DNA of 51,965 bases from Comamonas halotolerans (GCF_030162935.1 NZ_JASAUZ010000011.1:1-51965); one strand, 5' to 3'; shown: positions 1 through 8,493, counted from the first letter of the stretch. The notes: generated from the sequence alone by a model not told the origin. Program-made: numbers and translations.

Positions 1-935
1 TCCACCACACCGGCATCGGCCACCGTCAGCACCGGCACGTCGGCGCCTGGGCCGGTTTGGTCGATGATGACACCTGTACCCGTATCTGTAATGCCAGAAG
101 GCAAAGCTTCCCCAGTCAAGGTTGCCGTTAGAACAATGCTTTCTTCGCCCTCAAAAACATTGTCATCCGCAGTTACAACCCGCACTTCAATACCGCTGCT
201 TATTCCTGGTGGCAATTGGAAGGAATAACTTCCATCAGGATTACGTACTACTGCAACAGTATTGCCCTGAACAAGGACAACGGGAATCCCTTGAAGATCA
301 TCGGCTTCAATATCGCCACCCAGCGTAAAAGTCACCGTGCTGGCAAAAGGAACAGGATTGGTGAGTTTGATCTCAAATACCGCACTTTGACCTTCTTCAA
401 TTCGTCCGGCATCGGAAACAGACAGGTTGGGTACCAGCAGCGATGGCTCTTCTTCTGTGACGATCGCCCCGCCCAAACGCGTATTGTCAGCCACCCCAGG
501 CAAAGAGCGCGAATAGGCCATGCTCAGCGGTGAGGTCGTCTCGATCACATTGGCCAGACGCACATAGGTACTGCCAGCCCCCTCTCCACCAGAAAGAGTG
601 GCCTCAGTAGGATCGAGCTCTTCCAATGGATCCTGACCTGCATTGAGTGCCGTGATCAAGGCATTGACATCTGCCACTGCAGGTTGGGCAATTGCAGCTT
701 CACTGGGATCGGCTACTTGGAACAATTCTCCCGTGATGGTCGCATTCTGATTTTCAGCAACTTGCAACACACCTTCTTCATTCCCCTGCAGCGACAGCTT
801 CGCACCAGCTGCAGTGACAATCTCCGCATCCAAAGGAACTCTCATCCCCACACGGAGCACTTGCAAATTCCCATCCTTGCCACGTATCCACGCCTGACCT
901 TCCAACTGGGTCACGACTGCATAAGTATTTGCCAT
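1..935 (-). CDS. LapA-type giant adhesin, retention module, N-terminal part only
   Basis: This is the N-terminal 311 residues of a large surface adhesin; the rest lies beyond the window edge. Residues 1-70 read as the retention module that plugs the outer-membrane channel in LapA-family proteins. A helix (about 88-101, with AGQD) and a Gly-rich linker (113-123) follow, then the conserved YVRLANVIETT segment. From about residue 150 an Ig/Calx-beta-like repeat begins, with acidic loops typical of calcium-binding adhesin repeats. The ATG at 935 has GGAGAG just upstream. The exporter genes lie upstream on the same strand, and a terminator separates them, so it is probably its own transcript. The linker lacks the di-alanine (TAAG-like) protease site usual in LapA; the only TAAG is at residues 41-44, inside the retention module. 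The family assignment is confident; the cargo-binding function is unknown. Confidence 0.85.
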   Translation of the reverse strand, partial: MANTYAVVTQLEGQAWIRGKDGNLQVLRVGMRVPLDAEIVTAAGAKLSLQGNEEGVLQVAENQNATITGELFQVADPSEAAIAQPAVADVNALITALNAGQDPLEELDPTEATLSGGEGAGSTYVRLANVIETTSPLSMAYSRSLPGVADNTRLGGAIVTEEEPSLLVPNLSVSDAGRIEEGQSAVFEIKLTNPVPFASTVTFTLGGDIEADDLQGIPVVLVQGNTVAVVRNPDGSYSFQLPPGISSGIEVRVVTADDNVFEGEESIVLTATLTGEALPSGITDTGTGVIIDQTGPGADVPVLTVADAGVV

Positions 936-1108
936 AGCGATCTCTCCGGTGAGCAATGGTTCGGCAATACGCCAACCTTGAAGAAGATATTAAAAAAATA
1001 TCTCTTGTGTATCTATTGGCTACGCCGCCAATATGACTGAGGCTGATCACAGCCACCACCGCCAAGTCACGAATCAGCTACAACGAAAAGCAAACCTAAG
1101 AAAGCAAA
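936..1108 (-). promoter_or_regulatory. Leader/promoter region of the adhesin gene with an AT-rich inverted repeat
   Basis: This gap lies between the terminator of the regulator gene and the adhesin start. It holds a perfect 7-bp inverted repeat, AGATATT-N5-AATATCT (985-1003), about 50 bp before the ATG. It could be an operator or a small RNA hairpin. I see no clear -35/-10 pair. That it controls the adhesin is inferred from position only. Confidence 0.4.
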
Positions 1109-1131
1109 GACGCCCCTTAAAAAGGGGCGTC
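1109..1131 (-). terminator. Rho-independent terminator after the response regulator
   Basis: A perfect 10-bp stem (GACGCCCCTT/AAGGGGCGTC) with a 3-nt loop is followed on the minus strand by TTTGCTTTCTT. It lies 45 bp past the regulator stop and before the adhesin, so it should insulate the adhesin from the exporter operon. Confidence 0.8.
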
Positions 1132-1175
1132 TTCCTACATCAGCACATCAACCTCAGCGCAACTGAACCCTTCGC

Positions 1176-1811
1176 CTAAGCACCACGAATCCCATGCACT
1201 TTCAAAGCCAGCTGCAAACGGTCCTGCACCCCTAGTTTTTCGAATACTGCAGACAAATGCGCACGCACGGTGCGCTCAGTAATCGACAAAGCATCTGCAA
1301 TATTCGGGTTGCTTTTTCCGATAGCCGCCAACTGGGCGACTTCAGCTTCTCTTGGCGAAAGCGTACGCCTCCACTCTTGAACAGATTCGGACACGGGCAA
1401 CCGCTCATCAATGTCTTGCAAAAGTTTTTGCAGCAAACTGCGCCCCATCCAGATAGAGCCGTCTTGAATACTGCGAAGAATTCTGGACAACGCATCAACA
1501 GGCAAGTGCGTGTGCGCATAGCCACTCGCTCCTTGCGCCAAAACCTTCTGCCCCTCTGCATCGCTGGGATTGGCACTGAGCACCAGTACGCGCAAAGGGC
1601 CAAAATGGGAAGCCCAGTCGGCATCGCTCCACGATGAAGCGCTCTTCACGGCATTGTCGAGCACCACCAACTGACGATTCGAATAATGCCATTTTTTAAT
1701 ATCGTCGCCTCCCAACCCTCGCAATGGCATCCAGCCATCTTCCGAAAGCTTTTGCCAGGATTGCCATAGCACTGGGTCTTGCGTCACGATCAATACAGGG
1801 GTTCCTTGCAT
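1176..1811 (-). CDS. NarL/LuxR-family response regulator with atypical receiver domain
   Basis: This is a 211-residue two-domain transcription regulator: a receiver domain (about 5-120) and a LuxR-type helix-turn-helix (about 148-205, LSPREAEVAQL ... TERTVRAHLSAVFEKLG). The phospho-acceptor Asp52 (VVLDN) is present. The acidic pair at the N-terminus is reduced to Gln11-Asp12, and the conserved Lys of the GYLLK motif is replaced (GYAHTH), so phosphorylation-driven switching is doubtful. GGGAGG precedes the ATG. It follows the adaptor gene by 17 bp and is the last gene before the terminator, so it is probably cotranscribed with the exporter and may control adhesin expression (inference). No partner histidine kinase is in the window. 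Confidence 0.85.
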   Translation of the reverse strand: MQGTPVLIVTQDPVLWQSWQKLSEDGWMPLRGLGGDDIKKWHYSNRQLVVLDNAVKSASSWSDADWASHFGPLRVLVLSANPSDAEGQKVLAQGASGYAHTHLPVDALSRILRSIQDGSIWMGRSLLQKLLQDIDERLPVSESVQEWRRTLSPREAEVAQLAAIGKSNPNIADALSITERTVRAHLSAVFEKLGVQDRLQLALKVHGIRGA

Positions 1812-1828
1812 ACGTGCCTCCCTAACTC

Positions 1829-3217
1829 CTAGCGCTCAGTGAAAGCATTCGATTTCGCTCGCAAAATCGGCTTCAACAAGTACTGCATTACCGTACGGCG
1901 CCCGGTCAAAATATGCACCTCTGCTTGCATACCTGGAATGATCGGACGTGAGTCATCTCCCACATGCACACGATCAGTACGCACTTTGACAACGTAAAAA
2001 GAATTCCCTCTCTCATCGGTGATCGTGTTTGCACCGATCTGCTCAACCTTGCCAGAGAGTCCGCCATAGATCGCGAAGTCGTACGCTGTGAACTTGACCT
2101 CAGCCTTCTGGTCAAAGTGCAAAAAACCAATGTCTTTGGGATTGATCTGCACTTCAAGCAACAAGGTATCGTCCATCGGAACAATGTCCAGAATGTCTTT
2201 GCCTGGTTGCACCACCCCACCTACCGTGTGTGCCATCAATGTGTTGACCGTGCCGCGCACGGGTGATCGCACTTCGGCCAGCTTGACGCGGTCTGCCAGC
2301 GCCAGCTGACTTTGCTCCAGCGTGGATAGTTTGGCCCTGACTTCTGAAAGCTCGACCCGCGCCAGATTGCGAGCATTCAATTCCGACTCCTGCACCTTGC
2401 GCTGTGCCTCTTGAATCGCAGCCTGGATACGACCAATTTGCGCCCCTGCAGCCTTGGCTTCGCCACAGAACCGGGCCACATCTCTTTGCAACCTCAAGAG
2501 ATCCACTTCCGACACTGCTCCACTTTTGAGCAATGGTCGTGTAACCGACAGTTCCTCGGACGTCAGACTGCAACTGGATGCAGCCTGGTCGCGATTCGCA
2601 GTGGTCTCTCTTAACTCCTGCTGACGTTGGCTCAGTTGGTCTCTTGCAATGCTGAGGGTCGTGTTGAGTTCCTGCGTTTTGGTCTCCCAAAAGCGTCGCT
2701 CCATCTCCACGAGCTGAGGCGCATCTTTCGTCACGTCGGCAGGTGCATTGAACACATCACCCGTTGCCAGTGCTTCCAGACGTGCCGCTTTGGCTTTGAG
2801 CGCCAAAACCTCCGCTTTGCTCTCCCCCAAAGATGCCGTGAACCGGGTGGGATCAATGCGCAACAGCACTTGCCCCACCTCTACACGCTCACCAGGGCGC
2901 ACCAATATTTCCTCGACGATGCCCCCATCAAGGCTCTGCACAACTTGCACTTGTCGAGAAGGAACCACCTTGCCCTGGCCTCGTACGACTTCGTCGATAT
3001 GTCCCAGGCAAGCCCACACGAGCAGCACCAGCACCGTCGCCAGAGAAGCCCAGAGTAAAAGGCGCGATCCTTTAGCATCTTGCTGTCCGGCGGCCCATTG
3101 GGCATCTGCAATCAAGTCCTCATCGCGCACACCTGTGGACTCGCTGTGCCCTTGCAGCAACCAGTTTTTCCAGCGTTGGCTCAAAGTCTTTTTAGAAGCA
3201 GGGGAGATTGGCATCAT
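1829..3217 (-). CDS. HlyD-family periplasmic adaptor of type I secretion (LapC type)
   Basis: This is a 462-residue membrane fusion protein linking the inner-membrane ABC exporter to the TolC-like channel. There is a cytoplasmic N-terminus, one membrane segment (about 52-70), a biotinyl-lipoyl half-motif after it (VVQSLDGGIVEEILVRPGE), a long alpha-helical hairpin rich in Gln, Glu and Ala (about 130-300), a second lipoyl half (RSPVRGTVN) and a C-terminal beta-barrel domain. Its ATG overlaps the stop of the ABC exporter gene (ATGA), indicating translational coupling. Length and layout fit the type I secretion HlyD family. Its substrate is presumably the giant adhesin encoded next door. Confidence 0.93.
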   Translation of the reverse strand: MMPISPASKKTLSQRWKNWLLQGHSESTGVRDEDLIADAQWAAGQQDAKGSRLLLWASLATVLVLLVWACLGHIDEVVRGQGKVVPSRQVQVVQSLDGGIVEEILVRPGERVEVGQVLLRIDPTRFTASLGESKAEVLALKAKAARLEALATGDVFNAPADVTKDAPQLVEMERRFWETKTQELNTTLSIARDQLSQRQQELRETTANRDQAASSCSLTSEELSVTRPLLKSGAVSEVDLLRLQRDVARFCGEAKAAGAQIGRIQAAIQEAQRKVQESELNARNLARVELSEVRAKLSTLEQSQLALADRVKLAEVRSPVRGTVNTLMAHTVGGVVQPGKDILDIVPMDDTLLLEVQINPKDIGFLHFDQKAEVKFTAYDFAIYGGLSGKVEQIGANTITDERGNSFYVVKVRTDRVHVGDDSRPIIPGMQAEVHILTGRRTVMQYLLKPILRAKSNAFTER

Positions 3218-5445
3218 GTTCGCCCTCCCGCACGCGCAATACGCCCCGTCTTCAGCGCCTCTATCACTTGCTCCTTGGCGCCATCAGCAACGATCTTGCC
3301 CGCATCAATCACAATCAAACGATCAACCAGTTCCAGCAAGGCTGTACGGTGGGTGACCAGCACCATCGTTTTGTCAGCCGTGCTCTCCTTGAGCCTCGAC
3401 TTGAGCTGCGCTTCGCTTTGGTTGTCCAAATTGCTGCTAGGCTCATCCAGCAACAATATGGGAGGGTCCTGAATCAACGCACGTGCTACAGCAATGGATT
3501 GACGCTGTCCTCCAGACAAGGACTCACCACGCTCACCAATCGGCATCTCATAGCCTTTTGGGTGCAGGGCCGCGAATTCATCCACACCCGCCACACGTGC
3601 AACATGCAGCATGTCCGCCTCTGTGGCATAGGGCGCCCCGACCAGAAGGTTGTGCTTCAAGCTGCCGTAGAACAACATCGGGTCTTGCGGTACATGCCCA
3701 ATAGAGCGTCGCAGATCTATCGGATCGATCTGCCGAGCATCCACACCATCAATCAAGATCGCACCCTGGGTTGGCTGATACAAACCGAGGATGAGCTTTT
3801 CAAGGGTCGTCTTTCCGGAGCCTATCCGCCCGATGATGCCGACTTTTTCTCCAGGCTTGATCACCAAACTGACGTCACTGAGCGAGAGCTGATCAGAGCC
3901 GGGGTAATGAAAACTGACATTGCGAAACTCGATGCCGCCTTGCACGATGGGTCGAGACACAAAGTCCCGGTCTGACGCATGCTCAACAGGCATCTTCATG
4001 TAGCTGTCTATGGATGCCAAAGACGTTTTTGCATTGTGATACTGCATCATGAGGCCGGCTACCTGCCCCAATGGGGCAATACAACGTCCCGCAATCATGG
4101 ATGCGGCAATGATGCCCCCCATGGACAGCTCCGCTGCCTGCACCAAATACACACCAATAATGACCACGGCCACGGTCACCAATTGCTGCATGGTCTGCAC
4201 AAAATTCACGCTGGCAGCAGAAATGAGTTTGATCTTTCCACCGACAAAGGCTATGTACTGATTAGCGCTTTCCCACAAGCGCTGCACACCGCCTTGGGCA
4301 TTCAGGGTCTTGACGGCATCCAAATTGGTCAACGCTTCCACTAGCAAGGCATTGCGCTGCGAAGATGCTTGAAAGGTTTTGATCGTCAGGGTCTCCAGCC
4401 CGGCTTGTGCATAAAAGGAAACCAAGAGGACCAGCAAAATTGCGACAACAGGTGGAATCAGCATCCACGGCGAAATCCATGCCAACACCAGCAAAAACAG
4501 CAGTACAAAAGGCAAATCTACCAATGTCGTCAAACTGGCCGAGGCAATAAAGTCGCGCACCGACTCAAACGAACGCAAATTCGCAGAGAATGATCCCACC
4601 GATGCTGGCCTGCTCTCCATACGCAAATCCAGCACCTGCTGCAGAATGCGCGCGGACAGGCTCACATCAATGCGCTTGCTGGCGGTATCCACCACATAAG
4701 CACGCGCAGTGGTCAGCACAAAATTGAAGATCAGTATCAGACTCACCCCAATGGCAAGCACCCACAGTGTCTCAACGGCGTTGTTAGGCACCACTCTGTC
4801 GTAGACATTCATGCTGAACAGAGGTATGGCAAGCGCAAAGAGGTTGATCAGTACTGCTGCCAAAATGGCATCACGGTACAGCCGTTTGTTTCCTAATATC
4901 GCAGACCAAAACCAGTGCTCCGAACTGGTTTTAAGCCCCTGGTCGGCACGTGCCTCAAATCTGAATTGAGGACGCACAAAACACAGAAAGCCGGAGTACA
5001 TATCCTGCAAATCTGTGGCGTCCAGCTCAATCGGGCTGGCCGACTCCGGAAATTGCAGTACAAAACGCTCTCCCTCCAACTGCTGCAACAGCAGAGCTGC
5101 ACGCCCGTCGTTCAGCAAAACAATGGCTGGTAAAAGTCCTGGAGGGATACCATGCAATTCACGCCGGACAATGCGCGTCGTGAAATGCGCGCGCGCAGCA
5201 GCACGCTCGAGCAACGAAGGTGTAAGCCGGTTGTTGACCAGCGGTAAGCCGGTACTCAATGCCTGCGCACTGTAGGGCGTGCCATGGACACGGGAAATTT
5301 CCACCAAGCACATCAACAATGGGTCGTCGAGTGTGCTGTGTGAGGGAGAACGAAAGCCATGTTGCTGTGGTTCAGCTGACTGGCTTGCTTCATGCACTTT
5401 TTCCGCTGCAACCTTGCCGGGCAACGCATCTTTTGGACTTTCCAT
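3214..5445 (-). CDS. Type I secretion ABC transporter, permease/ATPase (LapB type)
   Basis: This 743-residue inner-membrane exporter has an N-terminal C39-peptidase-like domain (about 40-160), six membrane helices (about 185-460) and a nucleotide-binding domain. Visible motifs are Walker A GRIGSGKTT (from 539), signature LSGGQRQ (from 643), Walker B ILLLDEPSS and H-loop VLVTHR. The C39-like domain has DPLLMCLVEI where active peptidases have the catalytic Cys, which is Pro here. It is therefore a non-cleaving substrate-docking domain, as in LapB and HlyB exporters. AGAGG precedes the ATG. It sits 15 bp after the small unknown gene and overlaps the adaptor gene. It would export the adjacent adhesin without removing a leader. 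Confidence 0.93.
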   Translation of the reverse strand: MESPKDALPGKVAAEKVHEASQSAEPQQHGFRSPSHSTLDDPLLMCLVEISRVHGTPYSAQALSTGLPLVNNRLTPSLLERAAARAHFTTRIVRRELHGIPPGLLPAIVLLNDGRAALLLQQLEGERFVLQFPESASPIELDATDLQDMYSGFLCFVRPQFRFEARADQGLKTSSEHWFWSAILGNKRLYRDAILAAVLINLFALAIPLFSMNVYDRVVPNNAVETLWVLAIGVSLILIFNFVLTTARAYVVDTASKRIDVSLSARILQQVLDLRMESRPASVGSFSANLRSFESVRDFIASASLTTLVDLPFVLLFLLVLAWISPWMLIPPVVAILLVLLVSFYAQAGLETLTIKTFQASSQRNALLVEALTNLDAVKTLNAQGGVQRLWESANQYIAFVGGKIKLISAASVNFVQTMQQLVTVAVVIIGVYLVQAAELSMGGIIAASMIAGRCIAPLGQVAGLMMQYHNAKTSLASIDSYMKMPVEHASDRDFVSRPIVQGGIEFRNVSFHYPGSDQLSLSDVSLVIKPGEKVGIIGRIGSGKTTLEKLILGLYQPTQGAILIDGVDARQIDPIDLRRSIGHVPQDPMLFYGSLKHNLLVGAPYATEADMLHVARVAGVDEFAALHPKGYEMPIGERGESLSGGQRQSIAVARALIQDPPILLLDEPSSNLDNQSEAQLKSRLKESTADKTMVLVTHRTALLELVDRLIVIDAGKIVADGAKEQVIEALKTGRIARAGGRT

Positions 5446-5460
5446 AGATACCTCTGCCCA

Positions 5461-5697
5461 TCAAATCAAGGCATCGTCGTCAGCGATCAAGTCCAGCGAG
5501 TTACGCAGCCGATCACGCTCTCTCTTGCGCTGATTGAGCTTATCGATCGCATGCGGTGGCAAATCTGTCAGCCGCAAAGCACCGTTGCTCAATAGCGCAT
5601 CGATCAAATCCTCCAGTACCCGGATGAAATCCTCATCGAGGGCCGAGAAGTCTTTGCTGTTAGCGTCATCATTGTTTTTTGTATCTTTTGTAACCAT
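5461..5697 (-). CDS. Small conserved-looking protein in the type I secretion operon, function unknown
   Basis: This is a 78-residue acidic/charged protein with no signal peptide or membrane segment. A central helical stretch (IRVLEDLIDALLSNGALRL) is followed by TDLPPHAIDKLNQRKRERDRL, which suggests a short soluble helical protein. I recognise no named family, though small proteins of similar design occur in other Proteobacteria. The ATG at 5697 has GGAG five bases upstream; a TTG six codons earlier could also be used. The Shine-Dalgarno sits in a run of nine G (C on the plus strand, 5705-5713). It lies 44 bp after the TolC-like gene and 15 bp before the ABC exporter, so it is an operon member and might be a chaperone or assembly factor (inference). 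Confidence 0.65.
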   Translation of the reverse strand: MVTKDTKNNDDANSKDFSALDEDFIRVLEDLIDALLSNGALRLTDLPPHAIDKLNQRKRERDRLRNSLDLIADDDALI

Positions 5698-5704
5698 GCC
5701 ATCT

Positions 5705-5713
5705 CCCCCCCCC
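5705..5713 (-). repeat. Poly-G tract in the ribosome-binding site of the small gene
   Basis: Nine consecutive G on the minus strand form the 5' part of the Shine-Dalgarno region, ending eight bases from the ATG at 5697. A length change would alter the spacing to an upstream TTG start but leave the GGAG-ATG spacing intact. Confidence 0.7.
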
Positions 5714-5741
5714 AAGGAATAAGCGAGTCCCTTGTCAGAGG

Positions 5742-7244
5742 TTAATTATTTGAACGCTGCGGATGTAGCGTACTAGGTGTAGCTGATTGCTTCAGAGCTA
5801 CTGGCATCAAGTTACTTGTGTCAGGGAGTGTATCCATGCAAGCACGCAGCGGCTCATCAGGTAAGACCAGAGCTTGGTTTTCATCAGGCTGCGCATCACT
5901 GTGCGGTTGCGCCAAGCCCAAGTTGGGCAACACCTTATCGGAAAGGGACAACCAGTAGTACTCGGCTTTCTTCAAGTCGTAGTCAGCATTGATCATGGCT
6001 CGGCGAGCATCGAACAATTCGTTTTCTGTATCCAGCAAATCCAACAAAGAGCGCTGACCAATACGGAACTGCTGCAGATACGCTACCCGCACCTTGGAAG
6101 TGGAAAGCTCATGCTCTCTCAAGAATGGCAGTTGCTGACGCAGGCGAACGATATTGTTCCAAGCTACAGAAAGCTCTTGCTGCACATTTCGGCAGGTGTA
6201 GTCACGCACATCCTGTGCAGCGTATCCCTGAGCCGCAGTTTGACGAATGCGTGCGGAATCTGCTCCACCACGATAAAGCGGATACGTCAGCATCAGCTGA
6301 ATACGGGAGCTTTGCACGTCTCGGTAATTAGCCCCTGGCTGCTCTCTATCCCGTCCAGTGGATGCACGCAGATCCAAAGTGGGAGCATGTGCCGCCTGGG
6401 CAGCTTTTTCGCCCGCCTGCGCGGCCTGAACCAACGCCTGCTTGGAGAGGATTGTCGGATTCACGCGCAGTGCATCCTCGAAATTTTTCGTTTCACCTAT
6501 GACAGGAAGCTCTCCAACAACCTCTGGCACAGGAGGCATTTGTGCTGGCGGATATTCACCAACCACACGGCGAAAACGTTGTGTTACATCGTTGAGATTG
6601 TTACTCTCTGTCATCAAATTGGTTTGCGCCAAAGACAGACGCCCGCTGGCTTGCTCCATGTCAACACCCCGGCCTACACCAGACTCTTGGCGCTCTCGCA
6701 ACTGTGAGAGTGTTGTTTCATGCATGGAAAAGTTTTCCTGCGCGAGGCTCTGCATGGCGCGGTATCGCTGCACATCCAGGTAAGCCGCCACCGCTTCGTT
6801 GGCCAAGCTATTGGTGGTGGAATGCAAGTCGTAGTATTTGGCGAGCTTCTCGAAACCGAACTGGCGAATACGATTGGACGTTGCTCCCCCATCAAAAATG
6901 AGCTGGCGCAGCTCTAGACTCCAACCTGGCCGGCTCCAGTCATAAGAAGATTGACGCTCTGGCAAATTTCCTCGCCACTCTTTGCCAACCCACCCTTGCG
7001 CCGTAACCTGAGGACGCCAGCCCGCACGAGCAATGTTTTGATCTTCAAGCGAAGAGACAAAATCATGATAGCGAGCATTGATTTCTGGGTGGGAAGTAAT
7101 GGCGCGCTCCACTACTTGATTGAGCACTGAAGGCACAAACGGCTGAGCAGGAGCAGAAGGCTGGGCAGTCTGGGCCAACGCACTGAATGCCAAGGAGGTA
7201 AGACCCCACGAAGCCAGCACTTTGGAGAGGTATCGCATTTTCAT
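5742..7244 (-). CDS. TolC-family outer-membrane channel protein for type I secretion
   Basis: This is a 500-residue outer-membrane efflux protein. The ATG at 7244 is chosen because it starts a good signal peptide (MKMRYLSKVL ... LAFSALAQ) with AGG upstream; a longer reading 17 codons upstream has no signal-like start. The mature part shows the two repeated helical/strand units of the TolC family, including RQLIFDGGATSNRI and a second-half equivalent LTYPLYRGGADSARI. The C-terminus is Pro/Gln-rich. It is first in the exporter operon, followed by the small gene, ABC exporter, adaptor and regulator. In LapA systems this channel (LapE) holds the adhesin retention module; that role is inferred here from context. 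Confidence 0.9.
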   Translation of the reverse strand: MKMRYLSKVLASWGLTSLAFSALAQTAQPSAPAQPFVPSVLNQVVERAITSHPEINARYHDFVSSLEDQNIARAGWRPQVTAQGWVGKEWRGNLPERQSSYDWSRPGWSLELRQLIFDGGATSNRIRQFGFEKLAKYYDLHSTTNSLANEAVAAYLDVQRYRAMQSLAQENFSMHETTLSQLRERQESGVGRGVDMEQASGRLSLAQTNLMTESNNLNDVTQRFRRVVGEYPPAQMPPVPEVVGELPVIGETKNFEDALRVNPTILSKQALVQAAQAGEKAAQAAHAPTLDLRASTGRDREQPGANYRDVQSSRIQLMLTYPLYRGGADSARIRQTAAQGYAAQDVRDYTCRNVQQELSVAWNNIVRLRQQLPFLREHELSTSKVRVAYLQQFRIGQRSLLDLLDTENELFDARRAMINADYDLKKAEYYWLSLSDKVLPNLGLAQPHSDAQPDENQALVLPDEPLRACMDTLPDTSNLMPVALKQSATPSTLHPQRSNN

Positions 7245-7512
7245 AGTGCACCTGCACGAGATTTGCGCCACATATCGATTAATAAAATTAATCAATATTC
7301 AGCAAGGATTGATAATTACATGTGCACAAATCTTATTACAAAATTGACAGCTCGACATAGTCATCCTGCCGGTCGCGGATGGCGATTTTTTTACCCATAC
7401 TTGTAGGACAAACTCTCAACATCCAGTCTGCACAAGCAGATTCAGCAACTTTTGTTCAAGCAAAATTTCAGCAAAATATTTCTTGCCTTTGCATAAAGGT
7501 AATTTCAGACGC
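7245..7512. promoter_or_regulatory. AT-rich intergenic region upstream of the type I secretion operon
   Basis: Together with the terminator that follows it, this fills the 349-bp gap between the methyltransferase stop and the channel gene. It is clearly more AT-rich than the flanks. About 50 bp before the channel start is an inverted repeat, ATCAAT-N11-ATTGAT (7291-7313), that could be an operator. I could not settle a -35/-10 pair. A short open frame on the plus strand from 7379 has no ribosome-binding site or protein-like composition and is not called. Confidence 0.4.
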
Positions 7513-7570
7513 AAAAAATCCTGCCGAAGAACGCCTTGCACAATCTGTGCAAGAGCGGCTCTTGGGCAGG
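7513..7570 (-). terminator. Terminator after the methyltransferase gene
   Basis: Read on the minus strand, an imperfect long stem is closed by CCTGCC/GGCAGG, with a perfect CTTGCAC-N5-GTGCAAG core (7535-7553), and is followed by ATTTTTTG. It lies about 25 bp past the stop of the methyltransferase gene. Confidence 0.65.
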
Positions 7571-7593
7571 CACTTGAATTGGGGAGTGAATCT

Positions 7594-8493
7594 TTAAGAA
7601 GCAGCCGCTAACTTAAAGCGTTGCTCGGCCAATGCGTCCAAGCCGAACTCCGACAGCAGCTGCTGCAATCGTTCTGCTGCGCTGCGTTTCTTATGGCCTG
7701 TGTATCGAGCCACGATGAGCTCATTTTTCATGCTGTGTTCCCAACCGACCAACTCGGTCACCGTGACTTGATAGCCGCTGGCTTCAAGGTAGAGACAGCG
7801 CAGAACATTGGTAATCTGACTGCCCATCTCTCGCGTGTGAATGGGATGACGCCACAGTTCGGCCAAGGGCGTGCGGGACAGACTCGCGGCCTTGTTTTGA
7901 CGCAGGCAGGCCGCAACTTCCGCTTGGCAGCAAGGAACCAGAACCATGGCTTGTGCTTTTTTTTCCAGCCCAAAGGCAATGGCATCATCAGTTGCTGTAT
8001 CACAAGCATGCAGCGCAGTGACGACATCGAAGCACTCTGGCATGAAGTCTGCACGCGTGGACTCGGCTACAGACATATTCAAAAAGTGCATGCGCTCAAA
8101 GCCCAGTTCAGTTGCCAGCTTTTGAGAAGCTTCCACCAAGGGTGCACGCGTTTCAATACCGTAAATACGACCTTGCCCTTGTGCCTTGAAATACAGGTCG
8201 TAGAGGATAAAACCCAGGTAAGACTTGCCTGCCCCATGGTCCGCCAAGGTAACAGGCTTACCTCCCTCTCCCAGCTCTTTGAGAATAGGCTCAATGAATT
8301 GGTAGAGGTGATAGACCTGTTTGAGCTTGCGGCGAGAGTCTTGGTTCAGCTTGCCATCGCGCGTAAGGATGTGCAGAGCCTTGAGCAAGTCAATGCTTTG
8401 CCCTGGCTTAAGCTCCAACTGAGCGGCAATATCTTGTGCTACTGGTCTGTTGTTAGGCTGTTGGCTCTGCGTAGCCTTGATTTTCTTACTCAT
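7594..8493 (-). CDS. SAM-dependent methyltransferase, Methyltransf_32-like
   Basis: This is a 299-residue class I methyltransferase-like protein. The SAM-binding motif I appears as ADHGAGKSYLGF (about residue 85), followed by acidic motif II (GIETR). A motif HACDTATDDAI and a VPCCQ motif follow, which are the hallmarks of the METTL25/Methyltransf_32 group. The substrate is unknown. The N-terminal 70 residues are a Lys/Gln-rich helical extension. The ATG overlaps the stop of the upstream DUF1415 gene by one base (TGATG); a GTG one codon earlier is possible. The overlap implies coupled translation with DUF1415, and the terminator downstream closes this two-gene unit. Confidence 0.8.
   Translation of the reverse strand: MSKKIKATQSQQPNNRPVAQDIAAQLELKPGQSIDLLKALHILTRDGKLNQDSRRKLKQVYHLYQFIEPILKELGEGGKPVTLADHGAGKSYLGFILYDLYFKAQGQGRIYGIETRAPLVEASQKLATELGFERMHFLNMSVAESTRADFMPECFDVVTALHACDTATDDAIAFGLEKKAQAMVLVPCCQAEVAACLRQNKAASLSRTPLAELWRHPIHTREMGSQITNVLRCLYLEASGYQVTVTELVGWEHSMKNELIVARYTGHKKRSAAERLQQLLSEFGLDALAEQRFKLAAAS

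Noticed and set aside
3214..5445. Bacteriocin-type exporter with active leader peptidase
   Set aside because: The catalytic Cys of the C39 domain is replaced (Pro), and the neighbouring substrate is a retention-module adhesin.
7379..7597. Small open frame on the plus strand before the type I secretion operon
   Set aside because: No Shine-Dalgarno, no recognisable composition, overlaps the end of the methyltransferase gene and runs through a terminator-like hairpin.
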